NCBI RefSeq assembly: GCF_020184175.1
Contig: NC_065530.1
Coordinates: forward strand, 27,753,260 to 27,817,259
DNA length: 64,000 nucleotides
Direction of reading: 5' to 3'
Origin: Aphis gossypii
Lineage: Eukaryota; Arthropoda; Insecta; Hemiptera; Aphididae
The notes under the pieces were generated by a model. The model worked only from the letters and a program-made list of their open reading frames with translations. It was not told where the DNA came from and ran no database searches. Below, one piece after another: positions 28,277 through 43,081 of this stretch. The position numbers and the translations under genes are program-made. Numbering within the stretch: the first letter of the stretch is position 1; each line of letters begins with the position of its first letter.

Positions 28277-28508
28277 GAATACAAATATTCGGACAGTGTA
28301 TGCGTTTTGCTCTCAAGTTAGCGGGCAAATCGTCGTCGTTGTATCATTATATAACTAAATAAACTAGATAATGGCGCGATATAATAAACATATAAATATT
28401 ATATGAATGCAAATTTGTAACGCGTACGAAACAGTCAAGAATAACAGCTAGTTGCAAAAAGTTTTTGAGATCGTATTGCTTGCTCGCTGCAGCAGTCCAC
28501 TGCACAAT
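28277..28508. promoter_or_regulatory. Candidate bidirectional promoter
   Basis: This interval separates the ATG of the minus-strand unknown gene from the putative first ATG of the chloride channel on the plus strand. It contains more CpG (for example around 28320-28345 and 28415-28430) than flanking intergenic DNA. Head-to-head starts this close usually share a promoter. This is an inference that depends on both first exons being right; no TATA box or initiator stood out. Confidence 0.3.
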
Positions 28509-31500
28509 ATGGGACCGAGTGCTTCCTTATCATTAGTCGCGTAAGCTAATTTCATTATTTCTTTTTACAATATAATATTATTGCATTATTGCACTGTATA
28601 TACTATATTATAGTTTACATGTATTAAAGCATATAATATTATTCATTTATTGCACCAAGTATAGTATAAACTTTAGTGGATAAGGGTGTGTATATCCACA
28701 TAAATTGTATTGGTTGGGTCACCATCACCTTTCCATAATAAATATATTATATAATTTTAAATTATATAATAGGCAATCAAATGCTTAAAAACGGGTGACT
28801 TATTTCGTTAATTATACCATATATGCGATAGGAACCACGTATGTGACAAAAAATATACATGAAAAATATTTAATGTCAATTTTTTTTTCAGAATGTTTCA
28901 TTTGGTACGTTCAAAGGACTTTTACGAAATGGAAACTGAGTACAACAAAAACATGCTACCAGGTTATTTCCATTGTACCATTTTTCCGATTGCACAGTTA
29001 CATATACTCACCATAACCTTGACCTAAATATAATATATTATACACCTAAGTTGATCCATTTAATTTACCATACTCATCGTCACTTTTAGGCATACAAAAA
29101 TTAAAATAAATTTTTTTTTATATCAACTAAACCCGATTGCGAGATTAGGTAACAGGTAGTTTTATGGTATGTTCATATAATCAATAAAATAAAGATACAT
29201 ACATGTAGATTTTTTTTAAATGTATAACGAATGTTAAGTACTTTTACTAACATATAGGCATAGAAAAGTAATTTAAATATAACATTTTTTCTTTAAAAAT
29301 CTTTATTTAGTAACTATATTAGTTGTAAATTACTTTTTTTGAACAAATCAAACTAAGTATTTAGGAGGTACATATAAAAATACGATATAATTTCGAAAAA
29401 ACCTGGATATTTAATTCGTACAATTATTAGGTAGGTATATAATTTAGTTACTAACTAACTTATATTATTGTCCCTATTTTGATAACTTACGAGTATAATT
29501 TGTTTTATAAGTACCTACCTTACCTACCTTACGGTTTATATTATACTAGAAAATAGATTTTATTCTAATCACTTGATAAATTACTTTGAATAAATTTGTA
29601 ATATTGATAACGTGTAACAGGGGGTGGAATTTAAAACATACACCTTATGTTTTACTTGTCATAAATGTATAATCATATACGATGTTGCATTATCCCATTG
29701 TGGTATATATTTTATATATTCGATGTCAACTTACTCTGTTACCAATATGCTAGCACGGTATCCCATACTACTAAGTTTATCACATGCGAAGCACTAAAAA
29801 CCTTTTTTTTTTTTAAATCACTAGTCTTTCACCAATTATTTTTTTGTAAAATTTAATGGCCAAGCAAACTTTTAAAATTGAAAATATGGCTGAATTTGCT
29901 GATTAATAGCATTTTGAATTTCAAACATTATCTACTTACATAGTTATACAATGAAATAACAAAAATTAATTTTATTAATTAGAATAATTATTGAGTTTAG
30001 TTCTACTACTAATTTCTTAATTTCCACACACATTTTTCTTATTTTACAGCTTATAAATACAAATAACATTATTGAAATAGGTAATATTATTTATTAATAT
30101 TTAAAAATAATGTTTAGATTAAAAAGGGAAAATTAATTATGAAATTAAATTTCAAGATAAGATTTGGGGATCATAGTCATACTGAAATAAATTAATTGTT
30201 CAAGTAAAACTAATACTGGCCGGAAACTACTTTATTTTATTATTTTATATGATGTAGCGCACAATACCTGAAATCATCCGATGTATTATTACTCATTAGT
30301 ATTATATGTATTATGTATATATTGTAGTATTATTTTTTTGAATTTATATTTATCAATAAATTATGGCAGCAGAGGAGTAATATTGTTCACCTTTACATCA
30401 CAAAGTCTCCTTTGCTGGCTAAACAGAAAAATAAAGAAAAAAGAAAAAAGTAAAACTAATAACAAAACTATTAAAATCTATTAATTGCAAAAGATTAAAA
30501 TAATGTATTTTAAGGAACTCTTATTTATTGTACAAAAAACAAATTATTGGTAATGTAATAATAGGAAACCTATTTCACTTACTTCAAAAATTACTATTGA
30601 TAAAAAATAATTTTACTTTTAATGGTTATTTAAATAGTATCTTGTATTAAATAAACTTCATTATAGTATTGCACGGCAATTTTTTAATTTAGGAAGATGG
30701 TTTAACCTGTAACATTTATGAAAATTTAAAGAAAAATAATTGTTGGTGAAAACGAGTGGCTTATATTAATTTTAATCTTAGGTGTACTACGCGTTTAAAA
30801 TAAAGTAATAAATAAATAGTATACATATATATGTGCAATGTGCATTCTTTATTATCTGGATGAACAAAAACAAACAAAATAAATCACAATTAAAATGTAA
30901 TTACTCTGCTCAGACATATTGAGTGTATCCCGTTATCAAAAGCACACTATATGCACTGCCCTTATTATTTAATATTATATTATTATTCTTTATTACATAC
31001 AATAAATAATATTTAATATCACTATTATCTATGTGTTGTGTCATTGATCAGAGGACGTTTACAAATTAAAAGATTTTACAAGCTTACAATTTTTTTCCCA
31101 AATCCCTAGATTAAAATGTAGGTATTATAGATAGGTACATATTTTATTTTTAAAAGCAAAACTTTGATTATCATAAACACTAACCTATGCAATATTAGTT
31201 CATATTAGGTACATAATATGTGGTTATTTCTCAATATAATATATTCAAGTTGTGGTTAAAAATTCAACTATTGTATAAATATTATAGAATAATATTTTCA
31301 ATTAAATTATTTATAGAGTCATTTGTAATGGAGGACGACTTATCATTGTTTGAGGATATATGACTTGTGTTTATAAATAATTCAGTTAATAAATATTTAA
31401 ATTTAGAAAAATGCATATCTTTTAATCTCACAGTTTCTGCTTTAAACATATATAATGTATAAATAATAAAATATTGATTTTATTTTAATATTTGATACAA

Positions 31501-34500
31501 CAAATTATTTAAAAAAACATTTTTTTTCTCTATTATACACAAACGAGTGCATAGTAATATAATATACTACAGTTCATAGGTACTTACATAGTTACATTGA
31601 TTATACTACATACTATATAATATTATTATACCTAGATTTATATTTTTCAATATCATACCTATACTACTATAAATTATAATATTTCTTTCTATTTAACTTT
31701 CTATGTCCAGAATGGAATATGGATAGTGGATACATATTACATAATAATAATTACCCACTATGGCCGTGCGTCCTATTTAGTGATTATAATTTATAATACA
31801 CAGTTCAACACCTACTTTTGCATCTTATTAAATGATCATAAGATTTCGAATAGAAAAATATTCATATAAATGTCACGAATGGGTCATTGAACCGACCTAT
31901 CAATCGTGAAATACATATAGTTTAAGTGTACAAAAAACGTCCAGTTAGGTATGTATATATTATATATATACTCATAACGACATAACGCATACTTTTATTT
32001 TCGTATTAAATAGAACCTCAATGGAAAATCAGAAAACTATCCTAACATAATATTATATTGTTGTAGTCATAGTGTACCCGTATTTATAGATTAATATCTT
32101 TATTACTTTATTTTATTATAACCCTATGTAATGTACCTAGTAGCTAGAATTTGGTACCTACTTATGAGAGGATGTTATGTTATGATCTTATATTTCTTTT
32201 CTTATTATAGGCAAAGACGTAGACGTATCTCTATCATTGCACATTAATCGAATATCTGGCGTAGACGAGAGCAAAGAGGTAATCATTAACATTTAATAAA
32301 ATTCAACAATTACATATTGCATATAATCATAGTGATTCTCCATTCTCTATTCATTCTTGCATGCTCACTTGAATTGTATATTTTAATATTATAATATACT
32401 TGTATGTATTTATTATTCAATTTCCAATATTTATAAAGTTTATAAGTATTCACTTATAAAGAATTTATGAACATTGACATTTAATATTATAAGTGTCATG
32501 TAAGCTGCTGTGACAGAGTGACTATTTTTCAAAATAAATTAAACCTTTCTTTTTTACGAAAAGTAAATTATTTTATGAAATTCGGGACACTTATATTAGG
32601 CGTTAATCTATAAGTATATTTGGTAATATGATATTTATAGTACACTTTCAAGATTTTAACAAATATGGTTATAAATCATAATTAAAATTGAATATAGTGA
32701 ATACGCTAGTATGATATGTTTGGAATATGTATATAAAAAATATTGTGTCCCATTTCACGAGTACGGCTATAGTATTTTTTTTTTTAGGAAATAGCATTAG
32801 ACGTGTTTTTGCATGTGTACTGGGAAGACCCCCGAATCTGGATTTTGGGGAATGCGAGTCAAGTGGAACTAACCTGGGACAAGGACCCGAAGTTTTGGAT
32901 CCCTGACCTATACATCAGGCAACTGAGAGAGATGAAAGTGCTAACGCTGTTCCAGGACTTAGCATCGATACGATTATACGATAACAGCACGCTCCGAATT
33001 AGCATTGGGTAATGGATGCGAATGATAAACGAAATACTAATCACCCGAATCCCTTAATTTATATGCATATACGTATAATATACGTTTGTTGTATTGTATT
33101 CTGCAGAGCAACCATAATAATCAAGTGTGACATGGACTTCGTACTTTATCCGTTGGATGTACAAACTTGCGCTGTAGACTTCGGCAGCTGTAAGAGAAAT
33201 TTTATTTATATATTTGTTTTCTTTTTAACTTGCAAATTCGTAGAGTTTTCAAATTACGCATTTTATAAATGATTATTTTTCACTCGTAAGTATTTGAAAC
33301 ATTAGATCTATGTTGATAAATATCAGTAAATAGGTAATGGTCTTTATTTAAATGTATAAAAGAGCAACTGAAGTTTACTGCTATACTATTTATCGTCATT
33401 CTGGATCTATAATCTATGTGTCATGGACATTTTTTTTTATCATATCGTTAATATACACTTATTTTAATACTATATAATATTATAATATAATGGATACACT
33501 TACAAAAATGATTATCATATGTGTGTAATTTTTCTCTGTTTTTATTTCCGGATTTTCCGTTCGACAACCGTAAGACAAATACACGCTGACAGACATGAAA
33601 TTCCATTGGAGAGATGATCCATTGATTTTCCCCAGCGACTTTGGAGATGGATTTCGATTACCTCGTTACGTTGTATCGTTTGTCACTGATAATCGTTTGA
33701 ATGTGATTTATTACGGCGATGGTAAGTCTAAACTTTGCTACACACAAGCATATATTTCCGTAGGTACCTATATAGTCAGTCTAATATCATATTATCATCA
33801 ATTTTATTCTATCATTTTTATGTTATGATATTAAAATAAATACTAACGTTTATTCTTTACAATGATTGTCATTAATAATTAATATAATAAACAATTAAAA
33901 CTTTGAATAATAACAATCAATGTAACAATGATTAGAACATTAAAAAACATTTTTGACAATCACTAAAAATCTTTTCCAGTAAATCAGAAATAAATAAATT
34001 TGTTTAAAAAATGTACCTTGTATAATGTTTTATTTTAAGAAGTTTGAAGTTTTTATAATGATAAACTATAACATTTTATGATTCACATGCACAATTATAT
34101 TTTTAATTACTCAAAAGTTTTTATAATTTCCATTTAGATTATAAATTAACAATAATGACATATAATAGCTGGTAACTTTATTTTCCACATTTTTTCGTAT
34201 CTATAATATTATAATTGTCGCAATATTAAAACGATTTTACGACGTATTTATTAAAAAACTAATAAATTAAGCAATATTAAACATGAACAACGTTCCAATT
34301 ATATTAATCTTCTGTAAAAAAATATTTCGAGTGAAGGACAGCAGTTTGATCAATATAGAGTACGGTATAATGTACGGTTGTTCCCATATTTTATGAAGTT
34401 ATTATATATTATAAATAATATTAACCCTAACGGATTTAAAAAAGTTAAAAAATAACATGACCTGATATTAATTGAGACCTTGATGGAAAAATTCAATAAA

Positions 34501-37500
34501 AATAAAAAAAGTAGGATGTATACTTTTGTTATAACTTTTTGCTTTTATAATAAGCTTTATTTTATAAATCCTGAACATAACAATTAAAAATACGATATAT
34601 TTAACTAAATTGGTTAGTATTATAGGTAAATCATTTCATTTGGATAACTAAAGTTCTCATTATGTTTTCCTAACAAGAATAACAAAAATATGAATAAATA
34701 ATTCGCTGTTCCCTATCATTATTCCTGTTAATCCACCTCGGCATTGCTCTCATGATGTACTTGTTTAAAAGCCTAAAAAAAGAAACATTAACAAAACTAG
34801 TTTTGAAATATTGTCAATGGATGCCACTTTCTGTCATGCTACCACGCCTATTATAATATTATCAAATTTGCTTATTGTATTGTATTAATTATTATGTATA
34901 ATTAAATACAGATTGTAAATATTCTATTGTTCTTCTCTTCTAAACATATATATATATATATATATATATTGAGCTGGCAACATTTAAAATTTAATAACAT
35001 TATATTTACGTATTAAATTGTCAGTGTTATTATTTTTTTCAGAGGAAGGGAAAGTAGGTATATGTTCACAGTTTATAGTAGAAAGATGGTTTTTTTTGTG
35101 ATAAAAAAAGTTAGTTCTAATTGATGACATAAACAATTTATAAATGAAATTTTCAAATCCAATATTTTCGACAAAAAAAGTTCAACTTTATTATTTATAC
35201 TATCTGTTCTATTTTATAACAGATTTTATAGTCTAACAGTAAAATAAATCACTTTAAATAACAACACAAATATAGTATAAAATATGATTAGTACCTAATT
35301 ATGTTGATTGGTTTCGCGTAAATATTCCAATTTTTACTACTTTTAAGATAAATAAAATATTCACTTTGACCTCCTAAAAGAATCAATTTTCTACCAAAAA
35401 CTACTCTCAATAATGAAGATTTAACAATTTTTTTCTTCTGCGAATGGCTTATACATAAATATACAAAAACAAAAAAATCATTTAAAATTAATATATTCAT
35501 CGCTCCACTCTGAATCTAAAATTCAACGCGTTGTCTAATTTAAAATAAAAAATGTAACAGTATGTATTTCGTACGTCGATATTACATTAGCTGTCTTGTA
35601 AAATTCTAACCAATTTGGTGAAGTTTGGTTTTTAGAATTCTCTATCTCTTGTAAACACTTATACACAGGGAATATAATATATATGTCAATTTAGTGTCAT
35701 CAATCATCATAATGTAATACATTACATTTCTGAGTAGGTAATCATTCCACGGCTCGGCTTGTGATTACGCTCAGTCGCGAACTCAGAAGCCACCTGCTAG
35801 AAAGTTACTTGCCAAGCACTCTATTCGTTGTCATGTCTTGGGGCAGCTTCGTGGTAATGCCTGAAGTTGTGCCTGGTAGAATGGTGCTACTGGTCACAAC
35901 ACTTCTGTCACTGGTCACCATGTTCGATACTATAAGGTATTTATTATATTTTATAGTGTTTCTATTGTTTATCAACAACTTAGGTATTAACATGTTAGTA
36001 ATAATAATTCTATGCAATATTTGCAATATTATTATGTGTCGCGTACAAACATAATATTATACAAAATAATGATCGACTAAATTGTATTTTAAAATTATTT
36101 TAATACTATTACTATTAGGTATTACTAAATACCTAATTCACCATAAGAACCAATAAGTCATACGTGTAATGCACTTAGGTCGGTTCCTAATGTCTATAAT
36201 ATCATTTCACTGTTTTCTCTTTTTCGGATATACAAATATAAAATGTGCCATACATTTATGAACACGATATTATTTGAAATAATTCACTGCATTAACATTA
36301 TTATTACAGAACGCCAGAGCCACACTTCATGTCCCACGGTTTTTATTTAAAGTCTTACATAAAATATTTGGTTGCGTTTTGTTTTCTTTCAAATAATAAT
36401 ATGTATGGACAACTTAATTTCTTTACTCTTTTTCACTCGCTCACTCTCTCTCTCACCATTCTAGTACAATAATACAAAATGTACTATACAATACCCATTT
36501 TTGAAAATATTTAAAATAGCATGATAAGTTAAAGTGTTCTTGAAAATTATATCGTGTTCTATGCTATAAAAAGGGTATATTATGAATTTAAATTATTATA
36601 TCGACCCAGTTTCTAAACAATTATTAAAACAGCCATATTTAAGAAAAAAGTTAGAATAACATGCAATCTGCGTTGATTTTTTTAAAAAAAAATTTCCTCT
36701 TTTTACAAAATAATATAACCTATCGTGAATATTATGTGGTACGAGAATTATCGTGAATAATTCATTGGTATTCACTGGTATTAGTGGTATTTAGTTTATT
36801 TGCATCGGACACTAAATAATAAAAAAATTGCTATAAACTATAATTGATTAAAATAATAATATAGTTCTAATAATATTAGAGTATCAGACTATTAAATTAA
36901 ACCATCACTGACAACAAAAATTGAAAAAAAAAAACTAAAAAAAGGAAAATATTGTTCATAAATAGCTTTCATAAGCTGGAAAACTTTTTTTGAAATTATT
37001 AAAAATCTATTATCTATTATCTACTGTTATTCATTTTTGAGTTGTAAATAACAAAATTGATTTTGTCGAACATCTGTAATGCGTATATACATTCCCGCTT
37101 GTCTGTAATATACCTATTTTTGTTTTCTCCTGATTGCTTAAAAAAAACACTGAATTTTGTCTTCTTGAACTACATTCATTCCTTACACTATATTATATCT
37201 ACTAGATACACCCCAAAGACGATGATTAAAGAATTTTTTTACTGCTCCAAAATATTAAAGCAGATACAAAAAAAAAAAAAAAATTAAAAAGCTCATTATA
37301 AAATATATATTTTTAACGATCAACTCAAAATCTTAAATTTACAACCCAAACTATGCACAATATAGTTTTCGATAATATAATGATCTGAATTTTTAGCATA
37401 CGTGGTGCTTTTGTCTACAAATGGAGCAATGTAAAAAAGTTAGTTTCCTTGAGAAATACTAAAAATATTGTTAAGTATACGAATTCTGTAAGTCATGCCC

Positions 37501-40500
37501 TTGCACATAATTTTCAAAAGTAATTTAATACGTAAATTTCGATACAAATGTTTATTTAAATTGTTTTACTATCCTAAATGTGATTGTCATAGATTGTAGA
37601 TATTTTATTATGTGTTAATTAAATATGTTTTTGTTATATGTTAATATTTGATATATTATAATATACCTACTAGTATTATGTATGATATATTGATATGTAT
37701 GTATAATAATGAACAATAGTGATTCTGAGTTCAGTAGGTATATTAAGTAATTGATAATCTATTTGAGTACCGAAAAAAATATATGGTGGACATTTCATCA
37801 ATGTTCACTGTTAATTTTTTTTAAATTTATTACACATAATCTATTAGGTACAATATTAAAAAATGATCAATAGATGTGAGTTTAGATAAATTGTGTTTGA
37901 CAATTTTAATAAAGACTGCATTCATTAGCGGTACATTAAAATTTGTTTTTTTAATTTTAAATTTAAAATATTTTAAGTTTTTTTTCTCGTTCAAGTATCA
38001 GGAAAAATTAAAACAATATTTGTATTATTTTAAGTTTCATACATTTGGTAAATTGATTCTATACTTAAATATTTTAAAAATACTCAGCTAACCTATAAAT
38101 ATGGTTCTTAATGCAATAATTATTAGCCATTATTATTAGATCTTGATAAATTTTCCAACGAATATTGTATACATAACAATATAGACATTTTTTCCTACAA
38201 AACCTACTAATGTATCAGAATATTCAAAATAGTCAGTAGGTACCTATGTAAATATATTTATGTAAGTATTAAAAGTATAGATTGGTCGTTTTTGTTGCGT
38301 ACGTTTTATCACAAACTATGACAATAGTGTTAACTCGTAAATTTCAAAGGTAGAATTCTCGTCGACAGCTGTTTTCTTTTATGTCGATCGTAAGCAGCTT
38401 GATTGCCTTGCTTCTATAACTTTTGAAAAGTTTACTAAAAAAACTAAAATAATATAATACGATACATAATATTATAACATATCTAATAATATTTGATCTG
38501 CTAATAACGAATTATAAATTCATATAACAAAAAGTCCACAGTTCATTATTTTAATTTTTTGTTTTATTTTATAACTAGTTAACAATAACTTGTACGATTT
38601 AAGTTTATCAGTCAATCAAACCGCTACACTTATTATAATTATTATATAAACAATCTTAAATTCTTTAAAACCAAAATTGTTTCAATCGCGTGGTCACGGC
38701 GGTTGCGTGTGACGTGTTCATGACATATATAAATAGGTAAAACATAATATTTTAAAATAACACAAAATTTATAAAACATAATCACTAATTTTTGTGCAAT
38801 TTTCGAATGCTTTTTTGAATACTTAATAAGGAATAAAAATTACCTAATGATTTCAAGGGATAAAATATAAAAAGTTTTTAAAACTTGGTTATTCATGTGT
38901 TATACCTACATACAAAGAAAATCACTATGACCTCAATGTGACAGTGTACCTAAGTCTTAAAAACTAAAATAAACGATTTATTGGAAACCTTTAACTAAAT
39001 ATAAGTAAAATTTTCAAAACAACAAATATTTCCAAATTAATTTTTAATGAAATTCCTCAAGTTAATTTACTAGAAAAAATTGTATTTCCGCAACCATATT
39101 GAAACCATATGGTACATACATATATTATGAAACATGGAGAGGGGCAAGTTTTTCAGTTAGATTATGTGGTTTTACCTCAACTATGATAAAAAAAATAAAA
39201 ATTTTGAATTTGAATCATTATAACGTTTTTTATGTTGATTACATTATTATAATGTTACCGGTACAATTGATAATGTAATCATGATCTCGTGTTCTGTGTT
39301 ATAAATAAATCAAGTGGATACACCTGCAAGTACAAAAGATAAAAATTATTACTTATAATATTTCAATTATCATGAAACAATAACCAATAAATAAAGTACC
39401 TACTACGTATAATGTGAATCCACTGATACACGATTCCAAACGTTACAATAACACTACGATTGTGATAATTTTTATACATACAATCTTTTGTCATGTAACG
39501 TTGTCTGATCGTTTTTTTCTCAATAGATCCATCGTATATTTGTGTATAAGAACCATGGTCTATAGAATATAAGTACAACAAAGATTTGATTTAAAAAACG
39601 TTTTTAACTAGTCAAGACTTTGTATTACATACACAATTTAATAAATTTATAGGTTTTAGAAACTACACTTTTTATTCGAAATGATTATATTATTATTATT
39701 TTTACATTTATTTGAAATAAATTAACAGGGTAAACTAAGGAAAAATTAAAAAGTACCGCTAATACCTATTACCTATAATATTTATTTTCCATGGGTTTAA
39801 CAACGTAAATCATGAATACCAATTATTAATTAATTTAGTATGTTTTTAACATTTTAAGTATATTTAATATATACAATATATATTATACGCATAATAAAGA
39901 TGTGAAAAAACATTTCGCGCTTTTAAATTTATCTTATTGCACTTTTGGCAATCCGTCGTCGCTCCACCTATGTATACTATATAGGTATATATTTGTTGAC
40001 GTTAAAAGTAGTCTAGTGTCATTATAGTGTCAAACGCCGCACTAACCTGCTTTGACATCCCATATGGTAAATTGGTGTTTCGTCGTGTTTGTTTAAAATC
40101 TATGAAATACGATTTTCGAAAACATTAATACTCAATACTCATACCGCAGAGATCTCAGATCTGTGACAAAATAATATGTAAAATTCAAATTATTTTTTAT
40201 CGATTTACTTGAACAACAAAAATCATTGTATGACAGTTATTGTTATATTAGTATAATACCTACAACAGTATGAGTATAGTAGGTACTAATGGTTGATATC
40301 TATAAATATTTCAAGTCAGAAAAAATAAACACGGTGGACACTGTATGCCTAGCATATATAATATTGTCAGCAAGTCGTTTTACTAGACGTTTTTGCACCG
40401 CCACTGCGCAGGAACAACTCGCCGAGCGCGCTGGAACTGAAATGCATCGAAGTGTGGCTGATATCATGCACGCTGTTCGTGTTCCTGGCGCTGGTCGAGT

Positions 40501-41908
40501 ACTTTATCGTGCTATTCGGTATGAGATACGATAAACATTGGAGGCATAAAAAACACGATCTGGACGGCGGTGGAGGCGCTCCAAGCAGACTGCCATTATT
40601 TGGGTCCAACAAAGTTCACGCAACATCCGGAAACGATGTGTCTGGAGAAGAAGATTCGGTAGGTGCGGTAAGTGAGTTACAACCCTATGTTATAGGGTTA
40701 TATCAACCTATCTAAAAAAAAAAAAAAACAAAAATAGTTTTTCTTATAAGTATAATATATATAATTTAAATATTATAATACTCCTTATACGAATATAACA
40801 TTAAAAAGATATTTTAAAATGTATCATATTTAATACAATTCCTAAATTACTTATAGGAAATTATTCTATTATATTGTAATTTTATTTGCGTAAGTATATT
40901 TACCGATAGTGTAAAAAAAGCTTTTTCGGGGGAGTATCATCGTATCCTCTGTTTTTCTTCTCAAATACACTACAGTTATCATATCAATATGTATTACGTA
41001 TATGAATTGTATTTACACGCTGCAGACAGAGCGTATTTCATATTGTTTTCGGACATTGACAATTTGACATAGTCCACAAATTTGGGATCTATTACCAATT
41101 CGTAATATGCAATTAATTTAAAAACTACCACTTCGAGTTGCAATTTATATATTCCTGTGTTAAACTTTTCAAAAAAATCATCTGCCTAACAATTTACAAA
41201 AAGAAAGGTAATTCTCCTTTGATGAAAAATCGGTTTCGCCTCAGCTATAAGACACTTCTTATACACTTTAAAAATCTTAACATTAAAAATATGATTAATA
41301 CTCCTTTTCTATACTTAAAAATGCCAAAAATCAAATTTTGAATAAATTCATAACCCATTAAAAGGACAATAATATCTTCATATAAATTTTCACCTTTTTA
41401 GCTCGTGTTATTTGATTTTTATATTGATATGAATGCAATAAAAATATAACAGCACATAGTATTATTACTATCTGCAAATCATAATTTAAGGAACTCCATT
41501 ATTCTATGATATACATTTTTTTCGTGTAACAATATTTTAATCAACTGACAAGTGGGTCGTGAAAGAGCGATGACGAGATCGAATAAAAAAAAGTTATAAT
41601 AATTCATGCCACGCTTTTCTGTGTTTGTTTTCGCTATGATGCAGACTGCAAAGGCTCAACTTCCCGCACCACAGCCGCAAATGTTGACGACGAACAACAA
41701 TGGACCAGCGCAGGTGGTTACATCCGCTGGAAAACTGCGGTTCCAGTTGGTTGCTAGACACGTCATATTGTATTGCGGATCACCAAGAGGCACCCTCGAC
41801 CAGGTGTCATTAGCACTGTTCCCGTTGTGCTTTGTCCTTTTTTCCGTCATGTACTGGATATCGTACATTAGCGAATCCAGGCGGAAATCGTTGGCGGCCG
41901 TCGTCTGA
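28509..41908 (+). CDS. Cys-loop ligand-gated chloride channel subunit, insect group I (pHCl-2/Hodor-like)
   Basis: Exons: 28509-28540 (tentative), 28892-28962, 32211-32278, 32788-33008, 33107-33189, 33575-33721, 35738-35936, 40412-40667, 41645-41908. Phases agree at every junction and the sum is 446 aa plus TGA. The extracellular domain has DVDVSLSLHINRISGVDE, the loop-A-type segment KFWIPDLYI, and the Cys-loop as C-x13-C (residues 138 and 152, with YPLD inside). M1 is about 227-247, M2 about 255-273 (VPGRMVLLVTTLLSLVTMF), M3 about 288-309, and M4 about 413-434, followed by a short tail. The M3-M4 loop is Gly/Ser/His/Gln-rich. These receptors are pentameric anion channels of the cell surface. 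The SWGSF...VVPGRM pore region resembles, from memory, the Drosophila CG7589/CG6927/CG11340 group rather than RDL or GluCl. Loop C has no second Cys pair. The gene is spread over 13.4 kb, with introns of about 3.2 and 4.5 kb. The first exon (MGPSASLSLV) is the weakest part; its hydrophobic stretch continues into exon 2 and could be a short signal peptide. Confidence 0.88.
34946..34969. repeat. (AT)n microsatellite in the channel gene intron
   Basis: About twelve uninterrupted AT units lie inside the intron between 33721 and 35738. Confidence 0.85.
35937..40411 (+). other. Long intron of the chloride channel gene (M2-M3 junction)
   Basis: The donor is ATAAG|gtattt and the acceptor gcgcag|GAAC; together they rebuild an Arg codon between DTI and NNSP. 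The 4.5 kb between is AT-rich, with poly-A/T runs and no frame that looks coding. No repeat with clear ends was found. Confidence 0.75.
40289..40411 (+). other. Intron end upstream of the M3 exon
   Basis: A polypyrimidine-poor but workable 3' splice region (ccgccactgcgcag) precedes the M3 exon. The open frames that cross it are shadows of that exon. Confidence 0.5.
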
Positions 41909-42560
41909 GAACGTCTTCAAAAATAATAATATCATGTACGTGTGATAATAACAATTTTAATAATAATCTAACGTGCCTAGCCTATAAGTGTCAATAACCT
42001 TCAATGAAATAGGTATACCTATTGTCAAATGTACTATATTATGTATACCAAATATACAATACTATAATAGTATACCTATAATATATTCTATTTCTATTTC
42101 CATAAGACCATAACTGAACTATTTCTGAAAATTGCATCAATAATATAAACGAATAATCGAATTCTGCGTACGCCACTAGTACCAGAGCTACTACATGAAT
42201 AATTACGAGATAATTACGGAGATATGAATGATATATCCGGTGATCACTAACCTCAATCCCTAAAGTGCTTAAAATTTTGAATTTCATAACGGCTAAATAA
42301 AAATAAAACAAAAACTGTAGCAGTAAAGACTGAGTACAGAGTAACATAGGTCTATAATTTATAATTGGTAACCAGACCCCCATTTTGGAATACATAATGG
42401 ATTACAAAATTTTCCTATTTCATACTCTTTAGTCGCAGCTATAAGTAGCTCGCGAGATGTGTACATAAGTTTTTAATTTCTAACCCTTAAGTTTCAGTTA
42501 TATCAATTTTTTTATACTGCGGTGGATAAAATACAATAATGTGTCATCTCATGGTTTTTA

Positions 42561-42648
42561 TATAGTTGGTATAACAACCTGACTTATTTTATTTTTTTAT
42601 ATAATATAGTTGGTATAACAACCTGACTTATTTTATTTTATTTTTTTT
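42561..42648 (+). repeat. Tandem duplication, two 44-bp units
   Basis: The unit containing AGTTGGTATAACAACCTGAC followed by TTATTTTATTTT occurs twice head to tail, 44 bases apart, downstream of the chloride channel gene. Copies differ only in the length of the T-rich tail. This looks like a local replication-slippage duplication. Confidence 0.8.
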
Positions 42649-43081
42649 TTAAACAATTTATTTTAACCGATTTTAACCCTTTAAAATCAAAATTTTGAAA
42701 ATAGGCAAAGTGGAAACAATTTGGAAGGTATTTGACAAATTTTGTGAAAAACAAAAATGGTAAAAATTTAAATATCTTCGTCACAAAATGGGTACATAAA
42801 AAAGATCTGTTCTTTTTTATATATGTAAAGTAATAAGAATATATTATACATCATTAAACAATTACACTATTTCAATAAAAATAATAATTATTATTTCTGT
42901 ATTTGGTCTATATAGTTGCATATAAATAATGTACTAATAAAATAATACTAAGCGCAAAGTAACACTTAAAGGTGTAACAAGCGACAGCGTACCATAGTGA
43001 ACGCAGTTTCAATACCCTGGCCCGGCTGGCACTTACAGCAATACTCAGTGCTGACACATTATTCAACATACAAGTTATGAG

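Noticed and set aside
42039..42395. 118-codon minus-strand frame with apparent membrane helices
   Set aside because: Its hydrophobic, Tyr/Ile-rich make-up is what AT-rich DNA yields by chance; it lies in the probable 3' UTR of the channel gene and has no motif.
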